NCBI GenBank assembly: GCA_964006375.1
Contig: OZ023270.1
Span: 71,824,082-71,888,081 of the forward strand
Reading direction: 5' to 3'
Origin: Tillus elongatus
Lineage: Eukaryota > Arthropoda > Insecta > Coleoptera > Cleridae
DNA: 64,000 nt
The position numbers and the translations under genes are program-made. Shown in pieces: positions 48,991 to 61,925 of this stretch. The notes beneath the pieces are model-generated. The model saw only the letters and a program-made list of their open reading frames with translations, was not told the origin of the DNA and did no database searches. Each line of letters starts with the position of its first letter. Positions within the stretch are counted from its first letter, which is position 1.

Positions 48991-49338
48991 CGATGACTTT
49001 CATTAGAAGTTGCACTTATTTTACTTAAACTAATTTCTGAATTATCTGCTACAACAGTTCTTGTTCTTTTTCTGAAGCAATATTTATATTATATTATTAT
49101 TTCAGTTTCCCCTAACATATCATTAAGATTTTAAAACAATTGAACGTCGACTAGAATTTACTGGCGCATATACGCAAATCATATCTCGCAACAACTGGTG
49201 AACCCACGCGCGATTTTTACAAGTCATAAAAATAACGTTTTCCAGACCGACATAACAAAGCATAGTAAATATCTGTATACCCATTTGTCTATAATATTAT
49301 ATATTTCTTCAACATTTTCATGATCTATTTTTTTACAG
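48991..49338. other. upstream flank/intron of the protease gene
   Basis: No signal-peptide exon recognised. The sequence before the protease exon has a pyrimidine-rich acceptor (CTATTTTTTTACAG). Confidence 0.5.
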
Positions 49339-49922
49339 AGATAACACAAACTTCCGCAGAGCCCGCCAGTACAAAACCACAGTTCCGCATCATTGGTGGT
49401 ACCGTTGGTGAAATTCAGCAATGTCCTTACCTAGCACAATTAAATGTGAACGGCGCAATGATATGCGGAGCCGCTATCTTGAGCAAAAATTTTGCAATAA
49501 CAGCTGGTCACTGCTCTATACCCAATGGCGTCTTCACCCTCAGAGTAGGTACTTCCTTCTTGAACAAAGGTGGTGAAGTGGTACCGATTAAATTGATACG
49601 GATACATCCAGAGTTTAAGACATCCCCACGCCTGGAAGCTGATATGGCAATATTGGAACTAAAAGAACCGTTACAGTTCAGTGACTTTATACAACCTATT
49701 CAATTACCAGATGTCGGGGAACCGGTACCTTATGGCGAAACGGGTATAGTCAGTGGTTGGGGATCTGTAGCTAAAAACGGTAAACTCCCATCTTTTGTAA
49801 TAAGGCAAATAGAGCTGGTCATCAAGAGGCCTATAGAGTGTTTTGTTTCTTATTTCGGTTCAATTAATACGAAAACATCGTTCTGCGCTGGGTCCTTCAT
49901 GGGAATGAAAGATGCTTGTAGT
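49339..49922 (+). CDS. Trypsin-like serine protease, exon with His57 and Asp102
   Basis: S1-family secreted protease, probably digestive or haemolymph. The exon follows acceptor TTTTTACAG, begins with the last two bases of a split codon, and encodes about 194 residues. Seen: activation site QFR/IIGGTV, His57 in ITAGHCS, Asp102 in EADMAILEL, IVSGWGS, disulfide cysteines 42/58 and 168/182, and at the end KDACS, where Asp189 predicts cleavage after Arg/Lys. QQCPY adds a cysteine with no obvious partner. The exon ends AGT/GTAAGT, phase 0. An open frame through the acceptor (MIYFFTE) is not the real start; signal peptide exon(s) missing. The next exon, with the catalytic Ser, is 10.4 kb away. Confidence 0.93.
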
Positions 49923-50149
49923 GTAAGTGCTTTAATTATCTATAAATACAGTAACCTATCACCCAAAACTCGATCCTCGCATTCTTTAGTGCAAAATCGT
50001 CAATAATAGCCTCTAAATTGGAGTTCCAGTCAGAGTTTTGAAATGTTCTGCTACTTTTTATCATTCCAATTGTCCCGGGTATTTCAGACATCTCTCGAGC
50101 TGAGCGCTCTTCCTAACGCCTGACTCATAGCCTCTGACATAGGTATGTA

Positions 50150-51216
50150 CAAATCTGGCGACAAATTTTACTTAATAAACTACAGAGCAAGACAAGCCTT
50201 CGGCCATTATTGCAAAAGTTTTAGAACGACTGCTTTTTTAAGAAACTGCGTTCCTTTGTAATGGAACTACCCAATGAACACTATGGTTTTATAGCGGGTC
50301 GATCTGGTATTATCAAACTTTTGTCCTTCTTTGACTGGTGGACATGAGGAAGCCAGCCGATGTGTTATATTTTGATTTTTCTAAGGCTTTCGACCGCGTA
50401 CCCAATCGGGGACTTCTATACAAACTAGAACACTACGGAATTCGTGGATCTCTACTTGCTTGGATTAGGAGCTTCTCATCTAATCGAAAGTTTTTCGTGA
50501 GAGTTGGTTCACCAACCCTTACGAAAAACTTTGTTGCTTCTGCAACATCTACATGTAAACCAGTTCTGAGCGGTATTCCCCAGGGCTCTGTTCTCAGCTC
50601 TTTTCTCTTTCTTGTGCACACTGCCTTGTCCGCTTAAATCGAGGTGCACCATGTTTGCCGACGACCTTGAAATCTTCAAGAACCCGGACACAAACCGTGA
50701 TGACATCTCTGCTGATGTAATTAAAATTTATAACTGGAGCCATGGTTGGCTGCTTTACCTAGAATATCTCAGGTGAGACAGTCAGAGAGGCTACAACCCA
50801 TAACGACCTTGGGCTGCTGGTTAAGAAAGATCTATTGTGGTTAGCGCACATAGCTTTAATCACATCCAAAGCTAATAAGATGCTCTTTTAGTGAATAACG
50901 CATTCAAGACTTGCTCCCTAGAGACTGAAGCTGAAATTCTCCCGCAGAGACCATCATATCCACCCAAAGTGTTAACTAATTTAAGAATCAACTTGATATT
51001 CTCATGTCGTCCTAGTACGCATGTAGTGTAACCTTGATGACACCTGTCGGCCCACCCTCATTCTGACAGCGACACTCGTTGAGAATTACACTATGTTTTA
51101 TGTCTTTTCCTTTTTTTCCTTTCGTGTTCTTAGTATGCAATTCTGTTCTTACGTTATGGGCGGTTATATATTTACATCTTTATTCTTGTTATCTTATAAT
51201 AATAATAATAATAACA
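50150..51216 (+). pseudogene. CR1/Jockey-type LINE fragment in the protease intron
   Basis: RT blocks VLYFDFSKAFDRVPNRGLL, PVLSGIPQGSVLSSFLF and, in another frame, MFADDLEIFKNPDTN, followed by a short decayed thumb, a 3' UTR and an (ATA)n tail. 5'-truncated; broken by frameshifts. The catalytic FADD box is intact. Confidence 0.85.
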
Positions 51217-51239
51217 ATCCATGACAGAATCATGTAACC

Positions 51240-54100
51240 TCTAAGGGCGCGTTACCAGTTGGCAGATAGGGTAAAGTCTTTCAGATATGAAAGATTGGAG
51301 GCTCGTGCTCCCGCGGACCAACGGGACATCGTTTGGTCAACGGCTAATAGGTCAGATGAACCAACGGTGAGAGATGTGTCTGTTCTTTTAGTAGGGGCAT
51401 CACCTCGACGGCACAGTGACCCACGCGAGCTCACCCGCCGTACTTCACTTCTTCTCTCGTGTATAGGCTAACGGGGGTAAAACCCATATTATGATGGAGA
51501 AAAAAAATTGAGGAATAGAGTTTTACATCCACTTCCAGAAGAGCGCGTCTAGTGCTGGCGCTGGACGTAGCAGTATGCGTACCATTAGCGGTACTATGTT
51601 GAACAGGCGGACAAGTAACGGGGAATCCGAATCTGTTACCGCCGAGCCACAGCCCAGTACATCCTCCCAGAACACACTTGCTAAAAGTGTTTCCCGCATA
51701 GAGAATACTCTACCACCCGAGAACACTTAAGCTGGAATCAGACGTACATGCATAAAGTGGACAATAAAAGTCAATACATTCATCATGCGCACGTATTACT
51801 GCATCACTAAAGGAGAAACAGACAGGATAATGTATACAGATAAGCTACTAACAGATTTCAACGCCAATGCCCAACTATACAAATGACAGCTCAACGGCTA
51901 TCCGATCAAGAACGGGTAATAAAGAGAAGCAACATCATATCTGAACAGCAGCTTGCCCATTTAAGACACGAAGTCATACAAGTGATCAAAATGAGCTTCC
52001 TGTCAACTTCCACGGGAGACAAAGCAGTGACTGTACCAGTGGAAAGTAATTCCATTGGGAACTCATCTGTAGAAGATATAGACGTACGACCCAATCAAGT
52101 TCAGACACAAACCACAACAATTGTGACAGACAACACCGAAGATACGCAATACTCGACCTTACAAAACTACAAGGGTCTGAGCTATGCACATACACCGAAG
52201 ATAACAAAAGTTAAATTCAATAAGAAAACTAATACTCTAATAGAAAATCGTGATCGCGTACTGGGACTGAGGTTGGTAGAACCGAGTAATCTTGAGGAAA
52301 TCAATGAAATCATATACACAACAACACCTAAAAGGAGAAAAAGAGGCAGCAATAATACTGCATCATGGGAACGGAGAATCGGTCAAGATAGACCAACTAA
52401 GGTGCTCAATTGCAATACTTACTCAGGCCCACAAAGATAACAAGAGCAGGAAGGTTCAAAATAAGACAGAGGCCACATTACGGAAATATAAAAGTAGCAG
52501 TCATAAGACCCTGATTAATGTCCTTAACTACCTGAAGCAACAGCTTGCAGTAAAATCCCGCAGACTGAGAAGACACAGAAAGAGCTACCTTCGTAAAAGA
52601 AAAAATCAGTTATTCCAGCAAAATCAGAGCAAGTTTTACAAAACGCTGCAAAAAAGGAGGATACCATACTAATCTACAAAGAGGCCAAGGGAGAATGAAA
52701 TCAAAGACTTTTGGGAAAACGTCTGGATGATTTTGGTGAGTCATAACCAAGGAAATAAGTGGCTTGAACCAGAAATACAAAAAGTATCCTGAACACCGCC
52801 TATGGAATTTGATATAGTCACTTTGAATCATCTTCAGAAAGCTATAAAAACTACTTCAAACTGAAAATCTCCCGGTCCTGGTGGAGTTCAAAATTTTTGG
52901 ATGAAGAGGTTCACATCTGCGCATATACACGTGGCACGGGCTTATACTGAACTTCTAAAAAGCTCAAAATCCACACCGAACTTCTTCACTTCAGGACTGA
53001 CTTACCTACTCCCAAAAACTGAACAGGAAACTGAGAACCTATCAAAATATCGTCCCATCATATGTCTTTCTACTTTTTGCAAGATTCTTACCTCGACCCT
53101 GACTGAAAAAATCTATGAACATGTGGAAAACAACGGTATACTCGCTAAAGAACAAAAAGGATGCCGAAAACAATATCAAGGCTCTAGAGAACAACTCATC
53201 ACAAAAGAAGCCAGAAAGAGACACAAAAACCTCTATGTGGCGTATGTAGACTATCAAAAGGCCTTCGATAGTATATCACACTCATGGTTACTCGAAATAT
53301 TAAGAATATATAAAATCAGCCCCAGCATATTTAAGATTCTGGCACAAATGATGGAAATGTGGGAGACTCGATTATGTGTCAGGAATGCTGACGGCGGTAA
53401 CAACCAAGTACCAGTCATGATCTGTAGAGGCATCTTCCAGGGTGACTCTTTAAGCGCTCTGTGGTTCTTTTTGGCTCTAAATCCGTTATCCACCATATTA
53501 AATAGCACCAACTATGGCTACAAACTACACACTGGCACAGAACGACTTTTACATAATATCTTCTCATCTCTCAGCTCAATTAAAATGACATTTGGTATTA
53601 TTGGCAAATGTAGAATAAACGGCATGCGTAGAGGAAGATGGCAGAAAGCAGCTAACTACCACACAAGAGAACGTGACACTGAAATACTCAGAATGGACAG
53701 GGATGAAACTTACAAGTATCTGGGATTCCACCAGAACATAACAACAGCCCATAGTGAGATCAAAGAAAAACTAAAAAAGACGTTGATCCAAAGAGTCAAA
53801 TCCATAGGCAACAGCCAGCTATCAGCGAGGAACAAAGTAAAAGCAGTAAACACCTATGCTACACCGGCAATAACCTACAGCTTTGAAATAATTAATTGGT
53901 CTCGAACTGACCTAAAAGACCTGAATAGGAAAATCAGAGTGATCTTTACCGACTTCAGAAGCCACCACGTACACAGCTCAGTAGAACATTTTCATCTTCC
54001 TAGAAACTGTCGACGTTGTCGACTTTGTCAATGTGACTTGCTCACAGAGAGAGAAACTACGACAATATTTTATCAACAGGTGTACTTTTCTTAATTACCG
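51240..54100 (+). pseudogene. R4-like LINE, 5' UTR, N-terminal region and RT (split element, part 1)
   Basis: After a GC-richer 5' region comes a Myb-like segment IKWTIKVNTFIMRTYYCITK, a frameshift, QRLSDQERVIKRSNI and a basic region. The RT follows: SKYRPIICLSTFCKILTSTL, AKEQKGCRKQYQG, YVDYQKAFDSISHSWL and CRGIFQGDSLSALWFF. The YxDD segment has been deleted: LLHN joins directly to SSIKMTFGI. The thumb (YKYLGFHQNITTAHSEIKEK) and SRTDLKDLNRKIRVIFTDF follow. Its C-terminal part is at 57.2-57.8 kb, with another LINE between. Confidence 0.87.
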
Positions 54101-54555
54101 ACAATAGGTATGGATGCAAAATGATACTGTTTTGTATCCACCTACTATGTCGAAAAGCATATCTATTGGACAATTGATATTCCCTTTATTAATCTTATTT
54201 TTAAAGGGGTAGACATTAATCCAATCCAATCCATAGCAGGTCGTAGTGAAATTTTCCTTTACGTAATAGTAAAGGATTTTTTTCACGCCCGAGGAGGTAC
54301 CACCCCATACATCAAGGGGCCGCCGGTGAAGTCCCAACGGACGTTTCCGGTTCTGGTATATGAGTCGGTTTCCCTTATAAGCAAAAATGATGATGGCTCC
54401 TCCTTGTACAAAAGATTCCGGAGGTAAAATACCTCTCCATTCGAATCTCCGGGAGAGGGGTGTACAGGGGGCGCCAACATCATGATTTAACATATCCTTT
54501 TCGAATATATGTGGCCTAAATTCATTGCATTTACCGGTCACCTTCTGACAACAAC
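54101..54555. other. GC-richer segment of unknown identity
   Basis: Between R4-like LINE part 1 and the CR1/L2-like LINE. The minus strand has a 148-codon open frame (GILPPESFVQGGAIIIFA, PLGLHRRPLDVWGGTSSG), but no known protein resemblance and no start context. It may be the 5' region of the inserted LINE. Confidence 0.4.
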
Positions 54556-54559
54556 TTTG

Positions 54560-57115
54560 TCCAGCTCTTTGACTACCTTTCTGAAAAAACTGACTACCTG
54601 ATTTCTAAATATCCTTCCTCCGAGGTCACTATTCTTGGTGACTTCAATGTCCATAATAACGAATGGCTAGGATCTTCAAAAACCGATCCACAATGGAGAG
54701 CAACGGGGGCCTTGGCAATCAGCAATTCTTTAGCCAATATGGTTCAGCAACCTACTTACTTTCCTCGTATCCCAACACATAGCCCAAATCCCTTGGATCC
54801 CCTTCTTACTACAAAACCTGAATACTATAAGATATCAGTCACCGCCCCACTTGGTCGCTCAGACCACGGCATGGTCACTGCTTCCTGCGCAATGCAACCC
54901 GAAGTCACATAGTCATCACACCCACGTATCGTTTGGCACTACAACTCCGCAAACTGGGACGAAATGCGGGATTAATTTTCCTCATTTCCATGGGCGTCTG
55001 TCTGCTTCTCTGATCCTGACCCCTCGGATATCTCACAAAACGTCACCGAAATTATTCAATATGGCATGGAATTATTTATTCCACGTACACTAAAAACCTC
55101 TTCAGCCACTCAAAAGCCCTGGTTCTCTAAATACTGTGAGAAGGCCAGACTTGAAAAGATCAAAGCTCACAAAACGCTTCTACGCAATCGCAGTCAAGAA
55201 AATCGTTAAGCATTTAACGACGCATTCTTTCTGAAGCAAAAAACTCGTTTAATAACGACATCAAAAACAAAGTCCTCTTAAGCTCCAACGGCGGCAAACC
55301 CTTCTGGACTCTTGCTAAATCTATTGGGAATAATTTCTGCAAAGCCACATTCCCATCTCTTGTCTCAGGAGATGAAATTGTTTCTGCCGCCCTGGGCAAG
55401 GCCGAACTTTTTGCTTCGTTGTTCGCGGCAATTCTACTCTCAACCCACCTCCAAATATTCAACCACCAACAGTCCCCAATGTCGCGCATAAAATTACGGG
55501 TATCATTTTCAAAACTAAAAAGGTACGAAAGATGTTATCTTCTCTTAAGAAAAGCCTCTGGCCTTGACGAGATCCCAGCAATTGTTCTCAAAAAATGCGC
55601 ACCAGAACTTGCTCCTGTCCTGACTCGTCTGTTTCAGATATCTTACAATAAAGGCATATTTCCTAGTAACTGGAAAACTGCTCGAGTACAACCCGTCCCC
55701 AGGAAAGGATCCAAAGCGCTTGCTAGCAACTACAGGCCTATTTGTCTCCTTTCAGTTATCTCTAAAGTTATGGAAAAGTATATAAACACCGAATTAATAA
55801 AATTTCTTAAAAACACAGTCTAATCCACGACAGGCAGTATGGATTCCGTCAGCGCAGATCGACTGCCGACCTCCTTTTCTTTGTCACCCATTCTTGGAAC
55901 AAGTCTATGGAACTACACGGTGAATCTCAGATTGTTGCTCTAGACATATGCAAAGCATTCGACCAGGTCTGCCACGTAGCGCTGCTTAATAAACTTCCGA
56001 CCTATGGCCTACCACCAAAACTTTGTACCTGGACAGCAAATTTTCTCTCCAACAGGAGCATTTCTGTTGTTGTGGATGGCCATCCCTCTAAACTGTATCT
56101 AATTAATGCAGGAGTTCCTCAAGGTTCAGCTTTAGCCCCTACTTTGTTTCTTCTCCACATCAATGACCTCCTCTCTAGCACATCCAACCCAGTTTACAGC
56201 TACGCTGACTACAGCACCCTCCATTCAAATATACAATATTCTAAGCCTGTCTCTTTAGCCCAATTAGATGAGGACCGCAGACTCATGGAGGGTTCTGTCT
56301 TCGTTGATCTCCAAAAAATATTAGACTGAAAAGTAGAAATCTTGTACAATTCAACCCCACCAAATCTCAGTCTTGCTTTCTTTCTCATAAGAGATACACC
56401 AGCCGTAGACCCATCACAATGAACAACCAAGTTATTCAAAGTAATGAGTCCTTTTCTCTTGTTGGCATTTCTGTGGATCGAAATCTTAATTGGCACCAAC
56501 ATGTCACATCAATTGCAGAAGCGGCTGCTAAGAAATCAGGTTTCCTCTTCCGGGCTCGCAAATACTTTTCACCAGCTAATCTCTATTCCTTATATACTTC
56601 ACAAATAAGGCCAAACCTCGAATACTGCTCCCACATATGGGGTGCAGCTGCCGCTTCTACACTCGCTATCCTGGACTCTATTCAAAAGAGAGCTATACGT
56701 CTCATCGGTGACCCTACCCTCACCCAAAGGCTGCCATCCCTTGCCTACCGACGTGCCGTTGGTGACCTCTCTCTCTCTCTTTTATAGATATCTGCACAGG
56801 CACTGCTCAGAGGAGCTTTCCTCCATAGTTCCCCCACCTGCTGCCCCCAGCAGATCTACCAGGGAAACAGAGCGAATTCACCCTTTTACTGTCCAGGTCA
56901 CCAGACATAGAACATCTTGTTATGCCCGCTCTTTTGTCCCGAGGACTTCCAAGTTGTGGAATTCCTTGCCGGCACATGTTTTTCCTTCTCCTCCGAACCT
57001 CCAAACCTTCAAGTACAGAATTAACAAGTTGCCTCTTTCCTCCTTGTCAACACCCACGGTACGATAGTATTTAGGCTGTAAGCCCGGGTGGTGTGTTGTT
57101 GAAATTTAAAAAAAA
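54560..57115 (+). pseudogene. CR1/L2-like LINE (endonuclease and RT) inserted in the R4-like LINE
   Basis: Apurinic-type endonuclease motifs SSEVTILGDFNVHNNEW and GRSDHGMV, then RT: ASGLDEIPAIVLKKCAPELA, ASNYRPICLLSVISKVME, YGFRQRRSTADLLF, VALDICKAFDQVCHVALL and INAGVPQGSALAPTLFLLHI. The active-site box reads YADY in place of YADD. Thumb and C-terminal pieces follow (LVGISVDRNLNWHQHVTSI; SFVPRTSKLWNSLPAHVFP). No RNase H. Ends with GTATTTAGGCTGTAAGCCC and a short poly-A. Confidence 0.85.
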
Positions 57116-57119
57116 ACTT

Positions 57120-57842
57120 CTGACAGAATATAAAATGAGAAAGCAAATTCTGACAGAAACCTCACCCCGCTGAATTTAGGAGATAGAACTTACATTCCAC
57201 TTCAACAACATCATGAACAATTATGTTGATTCCGAAGCGACGCTCTGAAACTGTGAGTTATAAATCTAAGGCGCCCTACTATAGGTACACTCCTGAGACT
57301 GTTCTAGTGAACTCAGGATACAGTTTGTATTGGGATTGGACCGTGCTTACTGACCAACGAGTTGCCCACAACAGGCGAGATATAGTAATAGTGGAGAAGC
57401 CTGTAAGCAAGTGATGCTAATTGATGTGGCCATTGCGAATGCTAATAATCTAAAGATAAAGTACAACGAGAATATCACTAAGTATAGAGACCTCGAGATA
57501 CAAGTAAAGAGACAGTGGAGGGCAGATAGTGACCGAGTGATGTCAATAGTCATGTCGTCAACTGGTGTGGTTCCTAAGAATCTTCGAGAGTAAATTAAGA
57601 GACTGGGTCTTGGAAAACACCTTTATAAGGTTATGTATAAAGCGGTAATATTTGCAACTGCCCATACCGCGCGGAGATTCCTGGAAATGTGTGGCGTTGT
57701 CGTTCAGGGCCCGATAACTTGGAAAAGGCTACATCCTAGCTCAGTTCCTTTGGTATCGGAGATAGCTGGGAAAAGTGAATGTTCCCCTTTAAGGAAGTGT
57801 GAAAGTCCTTCAGGCTAAAGTCAGTAATAATAATATTAATAA
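57120..57842 (+). pseudogene. R4-like LINE, endonuclease C-terminus and tail (split element, part 2)
   Basis: Endonuclease remnants YYRYTPETVLVNSGYSLYWD, NRRDIVIVEK, LIDVAIANANNLKIKYNENI and SIVMSSTGVVPKNLRE, then KAVIFATAHTARRFLEMCG, ending in an (AATAAT)n tail like that of the 45-47.7 kb copy. The RPD of the endonuclease has become RRD here. Completes the element begun at 51.2 kb. Confidence 0.85.
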
Positions 57843-58275
57843 CTTGTTGAGCTTTTACAGACAGCAAACATAAGCTACACAGTCTGTCCTGGAGCATGGT
57901 AGAACGTAGTACGTCTTTAATTTGCTTAAAGGAGAAAATGTATAAATTAGGAAATAGAAAGGTGAGATTGGCTTTTTGCAGAGCATTATTGATTTATAAA
58001 AGTTGCGTGGTTTCTTGTCCAAATATTAAAACGAACATAAATTTCAAACTCTTAATTTATACGATTATATCCACGCAACTAATGAAAGAAATATCTCTAG
58101 CAAATTTCATCCAGATCTGACCGTTACTTCTTAGTAAACCAAATTCTACAATTTTGGCGAAAATTTTAGAATCGTTCCTTTCTATAAGCGCATATATTTA
58201 TGCAAATTTGTTAAAAAAGTAAAAAGGTTATTAATGTTATGGATGGAAAAGGCAGATTTTTCTCTTTCAACATAA
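57843..58275. other. intron spacer, nothing recognised
   Basis: No repeat or exon assigned. Confidence 0.4.
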
Positions 58276-58277
58276 GT

Positions 58278-58756
<479 letters not shown>

Positions 58757-60080
58757 CCACACCGATAACTCAAAAAATAATAGGCCGATTTTGATTAAAT
58801 TTGGTGAATAAATTGCTTTTGCAAATGGCTTGGATAAGTTCGTTAGCCAGGAAAATCAACCCAGGTTTTCCCGGAAAATTTTGTGTTTTCTTTCGAAAAA
58901 AAATTATATCTCCGGAATTAACAAAGTAAGGGCAACCAAATTGTACGGGGGTTTATATCCTTATAGGTAAGTTACCTACCAAAATTTAGCTATGTAGGCT
59001 AAAATACAAAAAAGTTATAGGCATTTAAAGAAAAATAAATTGGGGTTTTCCTTAAAACGTCAAAGTTGCGATTTAAAAGTCAAAATCTGCAACATTTAGG
59101 CAAATAACTTGAATCTAATACGGGCTATGGAAATCAAATGTCTCAAGAAGGATGTTATACAAACCCTGAAGTCTTAGTTTCAACCGTCATTGTCCTTCAT
59201 TTTACTAAAATGTTCCCAGAAAATTTATTTCAAATAGACCCTTTCTCTGATGCTTTGGCAGTAGTCTTAGCTATAGAGTTTATCGTTTAATGGTATATAA
59301 TTTTTGTCGAATTTTCGTAAAAAGTTAATAAAGCTCAATATATCCGTTATTATACAAGATATGAAAAAAATTGTATATATTAATTATAGGGTGTCCTGAG
59401 CTACATCTTAAAAAATATTTCTACAATCACAGCGTAGCCCATAAGTCGTTGGTGATATAAATTTTCTTTTTCTTTTTAAATCAAACACGCTTTATGTTAT
59501 TGCATTTTTGCATTTTCCATCGAAATATAATGCATGTTTATGGGAAAAGAAATTCTGGATGCACCAAGTGCGTTATAGTAGCGAATTTTGATAAAATGCT
59601 TCATATTTGAATAGCCCAATTTGCTATTAACCTATAAGGTTGACCAAGAAACGAGTTTTTCCGGGAACACTTTAAGTTTACTTTTGGAAATTTTTGTACA
59701 ATTTCACACAATAAAGTTATTTTTATGAAACATGGCACATTGTTTTTACTATATTGGTTATACTGGTAACCAAAATTGATGCCTGCTTTCTTAAAAAGAA
59801 AACACACATATTTGCAATAAAAACATTTTTATGAAAATTCACTACCATAACGAACCTCGGTGGTTCAGAGGTAAGAACATGCGATGTTGGGCACGTTAAA
59901 GATCCCTACCCTCCTTACAGAAAGACAGGGGTTCGGCAAAATTTCCAGGATAGTGAGGTGAAACTGCTCCCTTGCGTCGGTGATTGGCCATAGTCGCGGA
60001 AATAGGCCGACGTTAAAGAAACAAAACACACACACACACACACACACTACCATAACGCACTTGCTGAGTTCAGAGTTTTT
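58757..60080 (+). repeat. TA-core repeat, post-core modules and 3' end, hosting a SINE
   Basis: Continues from ACACCGATAACTCAAAAAATAA to the 3' hairpin (ACGCACTTGCTGAGT, one mutation) and T run. A type A SINE sits in the CACTACCATAACG motif just before the hairpin. Confidence 0.88.
59841..60057 (+). mobile_element. tRNA-derived SINE (type A), internally deleted, 12-bp target duplications
   Basis: The body (59853-60045) keeps the head AACCTCGGTGGTTCAGAGGTAAG and jumps to CGATGTTGGGCACGTTAAAG, losing the B box and about 160 bp. It ends in (CA)n. Direct repeats ACTACCATAACG flank it (59841-59852, 60046-60057) and are part of the host TA-core repeat. Confidence 0.93.
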
Positions 60081-60330
60081 TTTATAAAAGTATAGACTTA
60101 AGAAAATAACTTATACTTAGAAAACAAAAATCATTATATTGGAAAATGACAAACTAAAAGAATGCTTCTCAGAGCACCAAATATTTGTTTAGGTCGTGAT
60201 TAGTTGTTTTGTGTTTTTAAGACATTTTTCTTTTAGGTGTCCAAGCCCTAAATGGATTTTTTTTTGTTCTCGCCAATTATTAAACATATTACAATAAATT
60301 ATGACAGTGATGTAATTGTAATACTTTCAG

Positions 60331-60477
60331 GGTGATTCCGGTGGCCCCTTAGTGGTGAACGATATTCTATATGGTTTAGTTTCTGCTGGAGTTAGCTGTG
60401 CTGACCCCTTACATCCAGGATTGTATACCAGTATTCCAGGACTCAGAGAATTTATACAAAAAGTTACCTCATTATAA
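60331..60477 (+). CDS. Trypsin-like serine protease, last exon with Ser195
   Basis: Encodes 48 residues and a TAA stop. It follows acceptor ATACTTTCAG in phase 0, so joining to the 49.3 kb exon gives KDACS-GDSGGPL with no frame problem. It contains Ser195 in GDSGGP, the 191-220 partner cysteine in GVSCADP, and Gly at the positions that keep the trypsin S1 pocket open (SAGVSC, HPGLYT). The usual Trp215 is Ala here (VSAG in place of VSWG), which may alter substrate binding. It ends EFIQKVTSL. Confidence 0.93.
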   Translation, partial: GDSGGPLVVNDILYGLVSAGVSCADPLHPGLYTSIPGLREFIQKVTSL

Positions 60478-60505
60478 ATAGTAAATTTATTAAACTGAAT
60501 GGTCA

Positions 60506-60511
60506 AATAAA
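60506..60511 (+). promoter_or_regulatory. Polyadenylation signal of the protease gene
   Basis: AATAAA, 29 bases after the stop codon. Confidence 0.8.
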
Positions 60512-60572
60512 TTATTTATATGTACAGATTGATCCACATACGATTCCCCACAACTTAAAATTTTTATTTTCA

Positions 60573-60640
60573 GTAGCGGCTCGTGCGTTTATGCATTGGG
60601 GGTGCGCAAGGAAAAAAAATGAAGGGCTCCCCTCTTTTTC
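60573..60640. mobile_element. Possible hAT-type transposon terminus
   Basis: CAGTAGCGGCTCGTGCGTTT followed by ATGCATTGGGGGTGCGCAAG looks like the start of an hAT-type element (CAGTAGCGG...). No opposite terminus or transposase seen. Confidence 0.4.
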
Positions 60641-60774
60641 CCCGAAAATGTATTATGAAAAAACCTACTTACTAAACTTAATAATTATTAACTACTTACC
60701 AAGTTTTCCACTAGTTAGTTATAGGTTATAGTAGTTAAAAAGTCATTTCCTTTAATAATTAATAACTAGCTATA

Positions 60775-61157
<383 letters not shown>

Positions 61158-61472
61158 TTTTTTTAACTTGAATTTTATGAAAATACGCCAGAATGTCGTA
61201 CTTGATAGACGCAAACTTATTATAAATTTTTACTAAATAATTTAATATACTTTAAAATGTCTAAATGTGAGATGCTATTCACGAGGATCTAATCTATATC
61301 GTAGTTATATTCCTTCTACTAACACTATATTTTAGACTCTATTTCATTATCGTTGTTTCAATTACGTAATATTTTGCTGTAACAAATCAATAATAATATT
61401 GCTTTAAGAAAGATAACAAGGTCCTGGCAATAAAATGAGCGATTACGCCTGTGATTTGAGAACAGCATAACT

Positions 61473-61790
61473 GTATGCCGAGTCCCACCCTCATCCGTTA
61501 AGCTGGAGCGATGTGGGCAAGGTTAAATATTCTATTCTCGCAACATCAAAGGGCCGTCCTACAAGATTCAGTGCTGGGTCTTATTATACTGTGCTGCAAG
61601 TGTGGAATTACAAATCGCACAACGGGATTGCTTATTCGGTCGTTTTCGACGAAGATAGTCGGTCATTTCGTAGTGAAGTTTCCCATTTATGTATAGCGCC
61701 GAAAAATACACACCGACGAAGGACTGTGTATACGGATGTATATAACGTCTGTATTAATGGCTGCCGACTCTGCTCCTCGATATACTAATA
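61473..61790 (+). other. Open frame of unknown identity
   Basis: After a stop the frame runs LYAESHPHPLSWSDVGKVKY, SILATSKGRPTRFSAGSYYT, VLQVWNYKSHNGIAYSVVF and on to a stop near 61.79 kb. The composition is less AT-rich than the surroundings and the frame looks protein-like, but I do not recognise it and see no start codon context. It could be a decayed element or a gene fragment. Confidence 0.3.
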
Positions 61791-61794
61791 TACA

Positions 61795-61925
61795 CATACC
61801 AAGTCTGAAACTTATCTCGGATTTGGGTTTCTGGGGTCCTAGTTTCCGCTTATTTGAAGAAATTTTTTCAAATTTCAAAAGTCGCTATCTCCTTATTGGT
61901 GAATTTTTAAAGAAAATTCACTAAG
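61795..61925 (-). repeat. TA-core repeat, terminal module
   Basis: GGATTTGGGTTTCTGGGGTCC, CAAAAGTCGCTATCTCC and the hairpin TGGTGAATTTTTAAAGAAAATTCACTAA. No TA core left. Confidence 0.85.

Noticed and set aside
49320..49338. ATG at 49320 as the protease start
   Set aside because: It lies in the pyrimidine-rich acceptor of the preceding intron and gives no signal peptide.
50338..50637. Coding exon of the protease host gene in the intron
   Set aside because: The frame is clearly a LINE reverse transcriptase (SKAFDRVP, IPQGSVL).
54095..54541. 148-codon minus-strand open frame between two LINEs
   Set aside because: No family resemblance and no supporting context. Left as unidentified sequence rather than a gene.
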